Source: Anaerolineae bacterium CG2_30_57_67
Lineage (GTDB): Bacteria; Chloroflexota; Anaerolineae; Anaerolineales; Villigracilaceae
Reading direction: 5' to 3'
NCBI GenBank assembly: GCA_001872455.1
Contig: MNXJ01000024.1
Location: 1-36,153 of the forward strand
DNA: 36,153 nucleotides
Under the pieces are notes generated by a model, which saw only the letters and a list, made by a program, of their open reading frames with translations, was not told the origin of the DNA and made no database searches. The translations under genes and the position numbers were made by a program. Each line of letters starts with the position of its first letter. The stretch's first letter is position 1. This document shows positions 8,212-15,989 of the stretch, piece after piece.

Positions 8212-8994
8212 ATGCCCAATTTTTTTACTGCCGAAAATGCCATCGCCCTGCTCACCCTGACGGTGCTGGAGATTGTGCTCGGCATTGACAACATTGTCTT
8301 TATTTCCATCCTGGCCGACAAACTTCCCCAAGCGGAACAACCCAAAGCTCGCAAAATGGGGTTGGCGCTGGCAATGGTCACCCGCATTTTGCTTTTACTG
8401 TCACTGAGTTGGGTAATCAAGCTGGATTCTCCACTTTTTATCTTGCCAGTTTTTAACATTGGCATTTCTGGGCGTGACCTGATTTTGATTGGCGGCGGCC
8501 TGTTCCTGATTGCCAAATCTACCCACGAAATTCACGACAAACTCGAAGGCAAAGAGGGCGAAGCCAGCGCCAAAGTGGCCGCTTCGCTGGCGGCAGTAGT
8601 CATCCAAATTGGCCTGCTCGACATCATCTTCTCGCTTGATTCGGTCATCACCGCTGTCGGTATGGCGAAAGAAGTTTATGTCATGATTGGCGCGGTGATT
8701 ATTGCCGTTGGAATCATGATGTACGCATCCACACCCATCAGCGACTTTGTCAACCATCACCCAACCGTCAAAATTCTGGCGCTTTCGTTCCTTTTGCTGA
8801 TTGGCACCTCGCTTATCATCGAGGGTCTGCATCAACCCATCGAAAAAGGCTATGTCTACTTCGCCATGGGCTTCTCGGTCTTTGTCGAAATGCTTAATTT
8901 GCGCGTCCGCGCGCCCAGCCAGCCGGTTCAGTTACGCGAGGCTTACACTGCCGCGCAGCCTCCGCTGAAATTTTCTGCCAAAAAGAAACGCTAG
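8212..8994 (+). CDS. TerC family integral membrane protein
   Basis: The 260-residue protein has seven to nine membrane segments and the two family-defining acidic motifs: VLEIVLGIDNIVFISILADK near the N-terminus and its inverted-repeat counterpart LLDIIFSLDSVITAVGMA in the middle. TerC/YkoY-type proteins are linked to manganese efflux or metal loading of exported proteins, and historically to tellurite resistance. A GTG at 8173 in the same frame would add 13 residues. I prefer the ATG at 8212 because CGGAG lies six bases before it and the family N-terminus starts there. It lies 50 bases after the LiaF-like cluster and ends at a hairpin terminator. Confidence 0.88.
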   Translation: MPNFFTAENAIALLTLTVLEIVLGIDNIVFISILADKLPQAEQPKARKMGLALAMVTRILLLLSLSWVIKLDSPLFILPVFNIGISGRDLILIGGGLFLIAKSTHEIHDKLEGKEGEASAKVAASLAAVVIQIGLLDIIFSLDSVITAVGMAKEVYVMIGAVIIAVGIMMYASTPISDFVNHHPTVKILALSFLLLIGTSLIIEGLHQPIEKGYVYFAMGFSVFVEMLNLRVRAPSQPVQLREAYTAAQPPLKFSAKKKR

Positions 8995-9011
8995 CTCCTG
9001 TCTTAAACCTG

Positions 9012-9036
9012 CGCAGGACGTGTCCTGCGTTTTCTT
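9012..9036 (+). terminator. Intrinsic terminator after terC
   Basis: CGCAGGA (9012-9018) and TCCTGCG (9023-9029) form a stem around a CGTG loop, followed by TTTTCTT. It ends the 6.2-9.0 kb transcript and lies just before the radical SAM gene. Confidence 0.65.
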
Positions 9037-9045
9037 CGCAGAACA

Positions 9046-10094
9046 ATGTTCTACTTTCGCAACCTTGCAAAAATTTCTCTCGGCCAGCGCGACCTATACC
9101 CGCGCATGGCGATTTACTACGTCACCACCCGTTGCAACTTCAATTGCGCCTACTGTGAAGATTTTGGCGCGCGCCGCAACGCGTTACAACCAGAAGCGCT
9201 TGCACTGGCAGATGCCCGGCGTCTCCTGAAAATTATTCGCACGGGCGTTGATGCGCTTTGGCTCACTGGCGGCGAGCCGCTTCTCGCGCCGCATCTGGCC
9301 GATTTACTGGCATACGCCAGACGGGAGGCGAAATTTCGCTCCCTGAGCCTCATCAGCAACGGAAGCCTGCTTCCGCTTCACCCGGAAATTCTTCCCCTGC
9401 TCGACCGGTTGATTGTCAGCCTCGACTCGCTCGACCCGGCAGTTTGGTCGGCGCTTGACATGCCCATAGGCTACGCCGATAACATCCTCGACAACATCCG
9501 CGTCGCTGCCCGTCAGCAGAAGAAGCACGGCTTCCAGTTGATGCTTAACACCGTCATCACCCCGGCAGGGTTGTGGAGAATGACCCGCGGCTTGCGACCT
9601 TGGACGCGCTGATTGCGTTTTGTGTCGAAAATAAAATTTCCATTGCGTTTTCACCTCAATCCGTCAACATCTGGCCGCGCTACGAACTGATGATTTCGCC
9701 CGCCTACCGCGTTTTTATCCAAAAACTGATTCAATTCAAACACTCTGGCGCTCCTATTCTGGGCAGTGACGTCTATCTGAAGACACTCCTGCGTTTGGAG
9801 CCATACGACTGCTACCCCACGCTCATTCCACGTATTTTGCCCGGCGGTGAGTTGGAATATCCCTGCCGTCCGATTGCCAAAGCGGGTGACGAACAGGGCG
9901 GGCGTGAAATCAATTTGTTCAATTTTGCCACCTGGCAAGCCGCCTGGTCTGCCGCCCGTCAGCGGTACGGCGAGCCGCCATCGGCTTGCAACTCCTGCTT
10001 TCAGCAGTGCTACGCCGAACCTTCTCTGATGCAGGCCCATCCGCTGGAAAGCTGGCGTGAACCTGCAGATTTGGCAACTTTTGCGCCAGGGTAA
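9046..10094 (+). pseudogene. Radical SAM protein interrupted by a frameshift
   Basis: Two frames together encode one radical SAM protein of about 349 residues. The first frame (9046-9612) carries the cluster motif CNFNCAYC (Cys30, Cys34, Cys37), the WLTGGEPLL segment and VSLDSLDPAVW. From about 9565-9580 the homology passes to the other frame (ENDPRLATLDALI onward), which runs to 10094. It includes extra cysteines (CYPTL, EYPCRP, CNSCFQQCYAEP) that look like auxiliary Fe-S ligands. The change fits loss of one base near GGGTTGTGG (about 9569-9577). Either the gene is inactive or the sequence has an error. It precedes a small membrane gene and an FAD desaturase, suggesting a lipid, carotenoid or cofactor-modifying operon. 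The substrate is unknown. Confidence 0.8.
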
Positions 10095-10096
10095 AA

Positions 10097-10317
10097 ATGA
10101 ATTTCTTTTTGCAGTTTGTTCTGCTGGAAAGGTTGACCGCTGCCCTTGGCGAATGGTTTTCAATTGGCAGCTCGCCCTGGGGCAACCCTCAGACCAGCCA
10201 ACCCGGCATGTTTGCTTATTGGGCTTGTATGGCGCTCGTACCGCTCGCTTTTTGGGTTATCTGGGATTGATGGCGGTGGTACTGTGGAAATACCTACGCC
10301 CGGGGTTGGCTGTGTGA
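10097..10317 (+). pseudogene. Small membrane protein gene with a frameshift
   Basis: An ATG two bases after the radical SAM stop opens a frame encoding MNFFLQFVLLERLTAALGEW and then a hydrophobic helix (YWACMALVPLAFWVIWD). It stops at TGA around 10268. The neighbouring frame continues the hydrophobic character (LMAVVLWKYLRPGLAV) to a TGA at 10315-10317, which overlaps the GTG start of the FAD gene as GTGA. The most economical reading is one protein of about 73 residues with two membrane helices and a one-base loss near 10265-10272. The tight packing with both neighbours supports this. No family was recognised. Confidence 0.5.
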
Positions 10318-11849
10318 ACGCTGACAACCTGCAATCTCCCGGCTGCGAGGTCGTTATCATCGGCGCGGGTGTGGCCGGGCTGACGGCTGCGCTGCATTTA
10401 GCGGAGCGTGGGCTAAAACCGCTCGTGCTGGAAGCGGCCTCGCGCGTAGGCGGGCGGTTCGCCGGCGGCGAAGAAGTCAACATCCATGGAGAACTCTTTC
10501 GGCTGGAGCATGGTGTACACGGTATTTGGTCGCCATACCGCAACTTCAATGCCATGCTAGCGCGGCATAACTTGCGCCCGTTGCTTGTGCCGGCTGATGA
10601 CGAAACCTGGATTTATCGCCGGCATGGCTTTACCGGTTTTGCCAATGTTGGCCGCGCTATTCGGCGCAGTCCTTTTTCGGCGCCGTTGCATTACCTCAAT
10701 CTCTTTCTACATCCACGGTTTTTGTGGATGCTTGATTTGCGCGACTGGCTCTCGCTTTTTCATGTGTGGGCGGGGTTGGCTTTTGCCCTGGGAATTGATC
10801 CGCTCAGGGAAAATCAGCCGCTCGAGGGTCTAACGCTGGAGTGGCTGACCCGGCGCTGGTCACCGGCGCTGAAGGCATTGTTTCTTGGGCTGGCGCGCAA
10901 TGCACTCTCTGCTCCACCGGAAGAAGTGCCGCTGTCCGGTTTTCTCGGTTTTTTGCGTTTTTACACGCTCCTGCGGCGCGACTCGTGGGTCTTCAGCTAC
11001 CTGCCAGAGCAAAGTGGAAAATCAATAATGGAACCGCTTGCCAGCCGTGTGCAAGCGCTGGGTGGGCGCATCCTGCTCAACACAACGGTAGACAGTCTCA
11101 CGGCGGCGGCTGGGGGCTGGCTCGTTTTTAGCGGTGAGCAGGTTTTCGCCGCCGATCAGGTCGTTTTGGCGGTAGAGTCGCGCGCGGCGCAAACCCTTTT
11201 GCAAAACTCGGCTTTTGATTGTGAACCTTCGGCTTTTTTCTTTCCCCGGTCTACCGCCAACGCAATTTTGCGCTTCTGGTTTAGCGCCAAGCCCAAACGC
11301 GCCACCGAAGCAGGAATTTTTAGCGGGGAATTTACCGGTCATAACTTTTTCTGGCTAAATAAAATCTACAATCACTATCGTCGCTGGGCGCGCGAAACGG
11401 GCGGCAGTGCGCTGGAAATCCATATTTATGGCCCGCCAGAGACGCTGGCGCTCCCCGATGCGGTTTTGTTGGCGCAGGTTTTGCAGGATGTGACGAGCAT
11501 TTGGCCTGAATTGCGCGGGACACGGCTGGGGCAACACCTGCAACGCAACGCGCAAACGCATACGCTTCCAACGGTAGGCGCAGCAGAGCGGCACTTGGGA
11601 ACGATGACGCCCTGGCCGGGGTTATTTGCTGCCGGCGATTGGGTGCGCCATGCCTCACCAGCGTTCTTTTTGGAGCGCGCTGCTGTGACCGGTATCGCCG
11701 CTGCTAATGAGATTTTGCAGTTGCATGGATTGCCCGGCTGGGCGCTGATGGATGCCTTGCCTGCCGAGCCACTGGCCGGGTGGATTGAGAAAATGATGCG
11801 CCGCGGGCGCAAAAATCGCCGCGAGCGCATGGTGCGCCCGCCAGAGTAG
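10314..11849 (+). CDS. FAD-dependent desaturase / amine-oxidase family protein (CrtU/phytoene desaturase-like)
   Basis: From GTG at 10314 the product has 511 residues. The FAD-binding beta-alpha-beta motif VVIIGAGVAGLTAALHLAERG is at about residues 12-32, followed by LVLEAASRVGGRF and the C-terminal FAD motif GLFAAGDWV. Between them is the GVHGIWSPYRNFNAML segment, typical of carotenoid desaturase/CrtU-like enzymes. Such enzymes oxidise polyenes or amines with FAD. The start is chosen because it forms a GTGA overlap with the upstream stop, implying translational coupling; a longer open frame to 10146 shows no family similarity. A hydrophobic region near residues 120-160 suggests membrane association. 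The substrate is not determinable. Confidence 0.75.
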   Translation: MNADNLQSPGCEVVIIGAGVAGLTAALHLAERGLKPLVLEAASRVGGRFAGGEEVNIHGELFRLEHGVHGIWSPYRNFNAMLARHNLRPLLVPADDETWIYRRHGFTGFANVGRAIRRSPFSAPLHYLNLFLHPRFLWMLDLRDWLSLFHVWAGLAFALGIDPLRENQPLEGLTLEWLTRRWSPALKALFLGLARNALSAPPEEVPLSGFLGFLRFYTLLRRDSWVFSYLPEQSGKSIMEPLASRVQALGGRILLNTTVDSLTAAAGGWLVFSGEQVFAADQVVLAVESRAAQTLLQNSAFDCEPSAFFFPRSTANAILRFWFSAKPKRATEAGIFSGEFTGHNFFWLNKIYNHYRRWARETGGSALEIHIYGPPETLALPDAVLLAQVLQDVTSIWPELRGTRLGQHLQRNAQTHTLPTVGAAERHLGTMTPWPGLFAAGDWVRHASPAFFLERAAVTGIAAANEILQLHGLPGWALMDALPAEPLAGWIEKMMRRGRKNRRERMVRPPE

Positions 11850-11951
11850 TGGGTGACTTTTTACAACCTTCTTACATTCAGCGCACAGGCTGTTTACCTG
11901 CCGGTTCTACAATGGGGTCATCTTATCCAACAAACTGAACTGGAGGTTCCC

Positions 11952-12500
11952 ATGAAAACGATTTTTCACAAGTTAACTCTGTTGGCCGTTGTTGTTGCCG
12001 CGCTAATGTTGGCCGCCCTGCCGCTGACCGCCGTCTTTGCTGCCGGGCAGAATGAGCCACCGGCTCCGCCCGCCGCCACGCCAGACCCCGCCAAAGCGGC
12101 GGCGCGCCTGGAAAAAGCCTTCGCCCGCGAGCAAAAAATTGTCGAGCGCCTGGGCAATGCCGATGAATTCATTGCCCGCGTGGAAAAATTGATTGAAAGA
12201 GCGGCCCAAAATGGCAAGGATGTTGCGGCCATTCAATCTGCACTCGCAGACCTGAAAACAGCCATGCAAGATGCGCAGCCCAGCCTGGATACGGCCACCG
12301 GTATTTTGGAAGCCCGCGCCGGGTTCGATGATCAGGGCAAGGTGACTGACCTCGCAGCCGCCCGTGAAACGGTCAAAAGCGCGGGGGAAGCGCTCAAGAG
12401 TTACCGCGAAACGGTGAAAAATGCTTTCCAGGCGCTCAAGGCGGCCATCAAGGCCTTCCGCGAAGCCAATCCGCGTCCGACGCGCACGCCTCAGCCGTAG
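11952..12500 (+). CDS. Secreted helical / coiled-coil protein
   Basis: The 182-residue product begins with a classic Sec signal (MKTIFHK, then a hydrophobic core LTLLAVVVAALMLAALPL, and an AVFAAG cleavage region near residue 30). A proline-rich stretch (PPAPPAATPDPAKAAA) follows, and the rest is charged, alanine-rich helix with heptad character (EKAFAREQKIVERLG, IARVEKLIERAAQ, ALKSYRETVKNAFQAL). It ends with a short PRPTRTPQP tail. GGAGG lies five bases before the ATG, so the in-frame start 99 bases upstream was rejected. Periplasmic or cell-surface helical bundles of this kind have no assigned function. Confidence 0.75.
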   Translation: MKTIFHKLTLLAVVVAALMLAALPLTAVFAAGQNEPPAPPAATPDPAKAAARLEKAFAREQKIVERLGNADEFIARVEKLIERAAQNGKDVAAIQSALADLKTAMQDAQPSLDTATGILEARAGFDDQGKVTDLAAARETVKSAGEALKSYRETVKNAFQALKAAIKAFREANPRPTRTPQP

Positions 12501-12508
12501 ACGTTGAT

Positions 12509-12544
12509 GAAAAAATCACAGGCCACGCGTAAGCGTGGCCTGTG
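12509..12544 (-). terminator. Terminator of the PDH operon
   Basis: A perfect 12-bp stem (12517-12528 with 12533-12544) closes a GTAA loop. The A-run at 12509-12515 is a U-run for minus-strand transcripts, placing this 26 bases beyond the E2 stop. Confidence 0.85.
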
Positions 12545-12569
12545 GGCGTTAGCGGGTTGCTGTTCTTTT

Positions 12570-13868
12570 TTACACCAACAGCCTGACCGGATTTTCCAAA
12601 AACCCCGCCAGCGCCTGCAGAAATTGTGCGGCCTCGGCGCCGTCGCTGATGCGATGGTCAACAGAGATGGTGGCTTTCATGCGCCAGCCGGGGACAATCT
12701 GTCCGCCAGAGACGACCGGCACTTCTCGCGCCGAGCCAATCGCCAAAATGGCCGCTTCGGGCGGGTTGATGATGGCGATGAAATCTTCGACATCGTACAT
12801 TCCCAGGTTGGAGGTGGAAAAGGTCGAGCCGTCCACATCTTCGGGTTTGACTTTGCCTGACCGCGCGCGCGCCGCCATGGCTTTGACTTCACCTGAAATC
12901 TGGCGCAAAGTCTTCCGATCGGTGTCTTTGACGACGACCGTCATCAACCCGCCGGGGACGGTGACGGCCACACCGACATTGACCTGCCCGAATTGAATCA
13001 CTTCGGCGCCCTTGAGCATCGCATTTAAATTAGGAAATTGACGCAACGCCAAAGCCACACCTTTGAGAACAAAGTCATTGACTGACAGTTTTTCACCATC
13101 AGGCAAAACCGCGTTGACTTGCTTGCGCATGTCCATCAACGCATCCATCTTGTACTCGTGTGTGACGTAGAAGTGCGGGATGGTGGTCTTGGATTCGACC
13201 AGGCGGCGGCCAATGGCCTGGCGGAGTTTGGTGGTGGGGATGGATTCATCCGCAAGCGTTGTTGGTTGGAGGTTGGCGGTTGGCAGTGTTTCAGGCTGAC
13301 TGCTGGCAACCGGCAACTGGCTGCCTTTCAGGATTGCTTCGATGTCCCGCCGCACAATCCGCCCGCCGGGGCCGGTGCCAACGACCGAGCCGAGGTCCAC
13401 GCCCCGCTCGCGGGCAACTTTTTTCGCCAGCGGAGAGGCCTTCGTCAATGCAGAAGCAGATTCAGTTGGACGGTTATTCGGTTGGACGGTTGGACGGTTA
13501 TCCGGTTGGACGGTTGAACGGTTGTCCGGTTGGGCGGTTGTCCGGTTGTCCGGTTGGGCGGTTGTCGTATCCGCTGACGACTGATTACTGGCCACTGGTA
13601 ACTGATCACTGGCCACTGGCAACTGTTCCCCTTCCACGCCCACCACCGCAATCGGCGTGTTGACCGGCACGCTCGTACCGGCATCCACCAGCTGTTGCAA
13701 CACCACGCCGCTGAAAGATGATTCGACTTCAACGGTGGCCTTGTCGGTTTCAATTTCGGCCAGCACCTCGCCTTTATTGATTGTCTCGCCGACGTTTTTC
13801 ACCCAGCGGACGAGCGTTCCCTCGGCCATGTCGAAGCCGAGTTTGGGCATGTTGATGATTTCGGCCAT
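12570..13868 (-). CDS. pdhC: Dihydrolipoamide acetyltransferase, E2 of the pyruvate dehydrogenase complex
   Basis: This 432-residue subunit transfers the acetyl group from lipoate to CoA. Residues 1-80 are a single lipoyl domain with the lipoylation motif ETDKATVE (lysine at about 43). Residues about 140-178 are the E3/E1-binding domain (ASPLAKKVARERGVDL to GGRIVRRDIEAIL). From about 205 the catalytic domain follows, with the active-site motif DHRISDG (His at about 405). The two linkers are unusual: they are translated from 7-bp and 8-bp tandem repeats, giving QLPVASD/QLPVASN and four near-copies of xQPDNRxT. The start ATG overlaps the E1 beta stop by one base (TAATG). Other members of this acyltransferase family act on 2-oxoglutarate or branched-chain oxoacids, but the E1 genes favour pyruvate. 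Confidence 0.88.
   Translation of the reverse strand: MAEIINMPKLGFDMAEGTLVRWVKNVGETINKGEVLAEIETDKATVEVESSFSGVVLQQLVDAGTSVPVNTPIAVVGVEGEQLPVASDQLPVASNQSSADTTTAQPDNRTTAQPDNRSTVQPDNRPTVQPNNRPTESASALTKASPLAKKVARERGVDLGSVVGTGPGGRIVRRDIEAILKGSQLPVASSQPETLPTANLQPTTLADESIPTTKLRQAIGRRLVESKTTIPHFYVTHEYKMDALMDMRKQVNAVLPDGEKLSVNDFVLKGVALALRQFPNLNAMLKGAEVIQFGQVNVGVAVTVPGGLMTVVVKDTDRKTLRQISGEVKAMAARARSGKVKPEDVDGSTFSTSNLGMYDVEDFIAIINPPEAAILAIGSAREVPVVSGGQIVPGWRMKATISVDHRISDGAEAAQFLQALAGFLENPVRLLV
13258..13316. repeat. Heptamer repeats coding for the second E2 linker
   Basis: On the plus strand GTTGTTG, GTTGGAG, GTTGGCG, GTTGGCA run in phase from 13258 to 13285. A second group of heptamers at about 13294-13316 reads on the minus strand as CAGTTGC, CGGTTGC, CAGCAGT. 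They encode the Q/S/P/T-rich linker between the E3-binding and catalytic domains of E2 (SQLPVASSQ and TANLQPTT). Confidence 0.65.
13461..13564. repeat. Thirteen 8-bp tandem repeats inside E2
   Basis: Thirteen consecutive 8-mers of the form NNCGGTTG (plus strand; CAACCGNN on the coding strand) run without interruption, with the first base variant (TTCAGTTG) at 13461-13468. Three units equal 24 bp or eight codons, so the protein shows an 8-residue period built on QPDNR. Confidence 0.9.
13580..13625. repeat. Heptamer tandem repeat inside E2
   Basis: ACTGATT, ACTGGCC, ACTGGTA, ACTGATC, ACTGGCC, ACTGGCA and a partial ACTG follow one another from 13580. Three 7-mers equal seven codons, which gives the QLPVASD then QLPVASN duplication in the first E2 linker. 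The core ACTG/CAGT is shared with the array at 14851-14920. Confidence 0.85.
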
Positions 13869-14842
13869 TATTTCATCACCTCCTGTGCCGCCGCCACAAT
13901 ATCGGCGACCTGCGGCAAAGCGGCCTGCTCCAGCGCGCGGTTGTAGGGCAGGGGAACTTCCTTCTGCGCCACGCGCAAAATCGGGGCATCGGCGTAGTCG
14001 AAGGCTGATTCGTACATGCGGCTGACGACTTCTGCGCCCACGCCGTAGGATTTCCAGCCCTCTTCGACCACAATCGCGCGGTTGGTTTTCTTGAACGACT
14101 CCAGCACCGGCTGCATATCGAGCGGGCGCAGGGTACGCAAATCCACAATTTCGGCTTCGATGCCGGTTTTGGCAAGTTCCTCGGCGGCCTTCAGCGAAAG
14201 TTCCAGGCCCTTGCAGTAGGTGACAATCGTCAGGTCTTTGCCGGGGCGCTGAACGGTGGATTTTTCCAACGGGACGAGGTACTCGCCTTCGGGAACTTCG
14301 CCGCGCGTCTGATACATGGTGGCGTGTTCGATAAAAAGCACCGGGTTGTCGGAGCGGATGGCGCTCTTGAGCAGGCCCTTGGCGTCGGCGGGGGTGCCGG
14401 GGCTGACCACAATCAGCCCGGGAAAGTGGGCGAAGATGGCATCCGGCGTCTGCGAGTGGGTTGCGCCCAATTGGCGCCCGCCGCCGCCGACAGCGCGCAT
14501 CACCAGCGGCACTTTGAATTGGCCGCCAAACATGTAATGCAGTTTGGGCGCCTGATTGACGATGTAATCCATGGCCGAAAAAGCGAAGTTGATGGTCATC
14601 AATTCGGCCACCGGGCGCTGACCGACCATCGCCGCGCCAATCGCCGCGCCGATGATGGCGTTTTCGGCAATCGGGGTATCTTTGACGCGCGCCGCGCCGT
14701 ATTTGTCATAAAAGCCTTTGGTGACGGCGTAGGTGCCGCCCCAAACGCCGACCTCTTCGCCGAGAATGAAAACGGCGGGGTCGCGGTCCATTTCTTCCAT
14801 CAATGCCTGCGAGATTGCCTCGCGCATGGTAATTCTAGCCAT
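13868..14842 (-). CDS. pdhB: Pyruvate dehydrogenase E1 component, beta subunit
   Basis: The 324-residue protein matches the transketolase-like beta subunit of 2-oxoacid dehydrogenases. It opens with ITMREAISQALMEEM and FILGEEVGVWGGTY, with the conserved ARVKDTPIAENAIIGAAIG and GGGGRQLGATHSQ segments. The C-terminal transketolase domain has GIEAEIVDLRTLRPLD and VVEEGWKSYGVGAEV. With E1 alpha it forms the thiamine-diphosphate heterotetramer that decarboxylates pyruvate and acetylates lipoate on E2. It lies between E1 alpha and E2, separated from the former by a heptamer-repeat spacer and overlapping the latter by one base. Length is normal. Confidence 0.92.
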   Translation of the reverse strand: MARITMREAISQALMEEMDRDPAVFILGEEVGVWGGTYAVTKGFYDKYGAARVKDTPIAENAIIGAAIGAAMVGQRPVAELMTINFAFSAMDYIVNQAPKLHYMFGGQFKVPLVMRAVGGGGRQLGATHSQTPDAIFAHFPGLIVVSPGTPADAKGLLKSAIRSDNPVLFIEHATMYQTRGEVPEGEYLVPLEKSTVQRPGKDLTIVTYCKGLELSLKAAEELAKTGIEAEIVDLRTLRPLDMQPVLESFKKTNRAIVVEEGWKSYGVGAEVVSRMYESAFDYADAPILRVAQKEVPLPYNRALEQAALPQVADIVAAAQEVMK

Positions 14843-14850
14843 AGTGTCTC

Positions 14851-14920
14851 CAGTTATCAGTTGTCAGTTGTCAGTTGCCAGTTGTCAGTTATCACAAATA
14901 CTGTTCACTGATTACTGATT
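14851..14920. repeat. Intergenic heptamer array between pdhA and pdhB, with inverted arms
   Basis: Six in-phase heptamers CAGTTRY fill 14851-14892 (CAGTTAT, CAGTTGT, CAGTTGT, CAGTTGC, CAGTTGT, CAGTTAT). After one divergent heptamer, ACTGTTC, ACTGATT, ACTGATT (14900-14920) carry the same core in the opposite orientation. The array can fold back as RNA. It fills nearly the whole spacer and includes part of the stop codon of pdhA (14919-14921). Confidence 0.85.
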
Positions 14921-15875
14921 AGTCCGCGTACACGTCCGCAAATAATTCTTCCATGCCCGGTTCGGGGCTGGCTTCGGCAAATTCGACGGCTGTGTTGGTG
15001 TCGGCTTCGGCTTTGGCGTCAAGCGCGTCCAACTCGGCTGCGGTGGCGAAATTTTTCCCCAGCAGGTAGGCGTGGAAAATTCCAATCGGGTCGTTCTCCT
15101 GCCACTTCTTCACTTCTTCCTGCTGACGGTAACGCTCCGGGTCACCCATCGAATGCCCGCGGAAGCGATAGGTCATCGCCTCCAACAGATAGGGCTGCCC
15201 CGTCTCGCGGACGGTTTTGATGGCGTCGCGGGCGGCTTCGTAAACCTTTAGCACATTCATGCCATCTACGCGGCTGTTTTTCATGCCATAGCCCTCGGCC
15301 TTTTGTCGAATTTCGTCCACCGCTGAGGCGCGCTCCACCGCCGTGCCCATGCCGTACTGATTGTTTTCGCAGACCCACAGCACGCGCAGCCCCCAGGTTT
15401 TCGCCAGGTTAAGCGCCTCGTGAAAGTAGCCGATGTTGGTCGCGCCGTCGCCGAACATGCAGAGGGTGACGTTGTCGTTGCCGGCGTACTGGTCGCCCAG
15501 CGCCAGCCCGGAGGCAATCGGCAAGTGCCCGCCGACAATGGCATGACCGCCCCACATATTTTTGCTGGTGTCAGCCATGTGCATTGAGCCGCCCTTCCCC
15601 TTCGATGTTCCGGTCACTTTGCCGAGCAATTCTGCCATCACTTCGTTGGCCGAAATGCCGCAGTTGAGCGCCACGCCGTGGTCGCGGTAGGCGGTGATGA
15701 CGCGGTCGCGCGGTTCGCGCGCCGCAATCAGCCCGGTCGAGACGGCCTCCTGCCCGATATACAGGTGCATGAACCCACCAATTTTGCCCGCCTGATACAG
15801 TTCCGCGCCACGCTCTTCCAGCCGGCGAATCTGCACCATTTCAAAATACATTTGTAATAATTTTTCTTTATCCAT
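14919..15875 (-). CDS. pdhA: Pyruvate dehydrogenase E1 component, alpha subunit
   Basis: The 318-residue protein carries the thiamine-diphosphate motif (FGDGATNIGYFHEAL to CENNQYGMGT) and the phosphorylation-loop-like YRFRGHSMGDPERYR. Upstream sits YRDHGVALNCGISANEVMAELLG then KGKGGSMHMAD, as usual for E1 alpha. I chose the ATG at 15875, which has GGAG five bases upstream and matches the family N-terminus (KEKLLQMYFEMVQIRRLEE). An in-frame ATG at 15926 would add 17 residues without homology. It is the first gene of the alpha-beta-E2 operon. No E3 (lipoamide dehydrogenase) gene is in the window, so it must be encoded elsewhere. Confidence 0.92.
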   Translation of the reverse strand: MDKEKLLQMYFEMVQIRRLEERGAELYQAGKIGGFMHLYIGQEAVSTGLIAAREPRDRVITAYRDHGVALNCGISANEVMAELLGKVTGTSKGKGGSMHMADTSKNMWGGHAIVGGHLPIASGLALGDQYAGNDNVTLCMFGDGATNIGYFHEALNLAKTWGLRVLWVCENNQYGMGTAVERASAVDEIRQKAEGYGMKNSRVDGMNVLKVYEAARDAIKTVRETGQPYLLEAMTYRFRGHSMGDPERYRQQEEVKKWQENDPIGIFHAYLLGKNFATAAELDALDAKAEADTNTAVEFAEASPEPGMEELFADVYAD

Positions 15876-15924
15876 ACGCTCTCCAGTGAACCGGGCTTGC
15901 GCCCGAAATTTAGGCAACCGAACC

Positions 15925-15930
15925 ATTATA
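15925..15930 (-). promoter_or_regulatory. Candidate -10 box of the PDH operon
   Basis: TATAAT on the minus strand lies about 50 bases before the pdhA ATG. Upstream is AT-rich but has no clear TTGACA-like box. Confidence 0.4.
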
Positions 15931-15989
15931 TTCTTTATTTGTATCTTTTTTATCAGAATAATCCGCTGCTGAAAACCCTAAAAAGGTGA

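Noticed and set aside
9565-9580. Programmed frameshift in the radical SAM gene
   Set aside because: No slippery heptamer or downstream pseudoknot is evident; mutation or sequence error is simpler.
13461-13564. CRISPR or integron-type array
   Set aside because: Units are contiguous 8-mers without spacers and are translated as part of E2.
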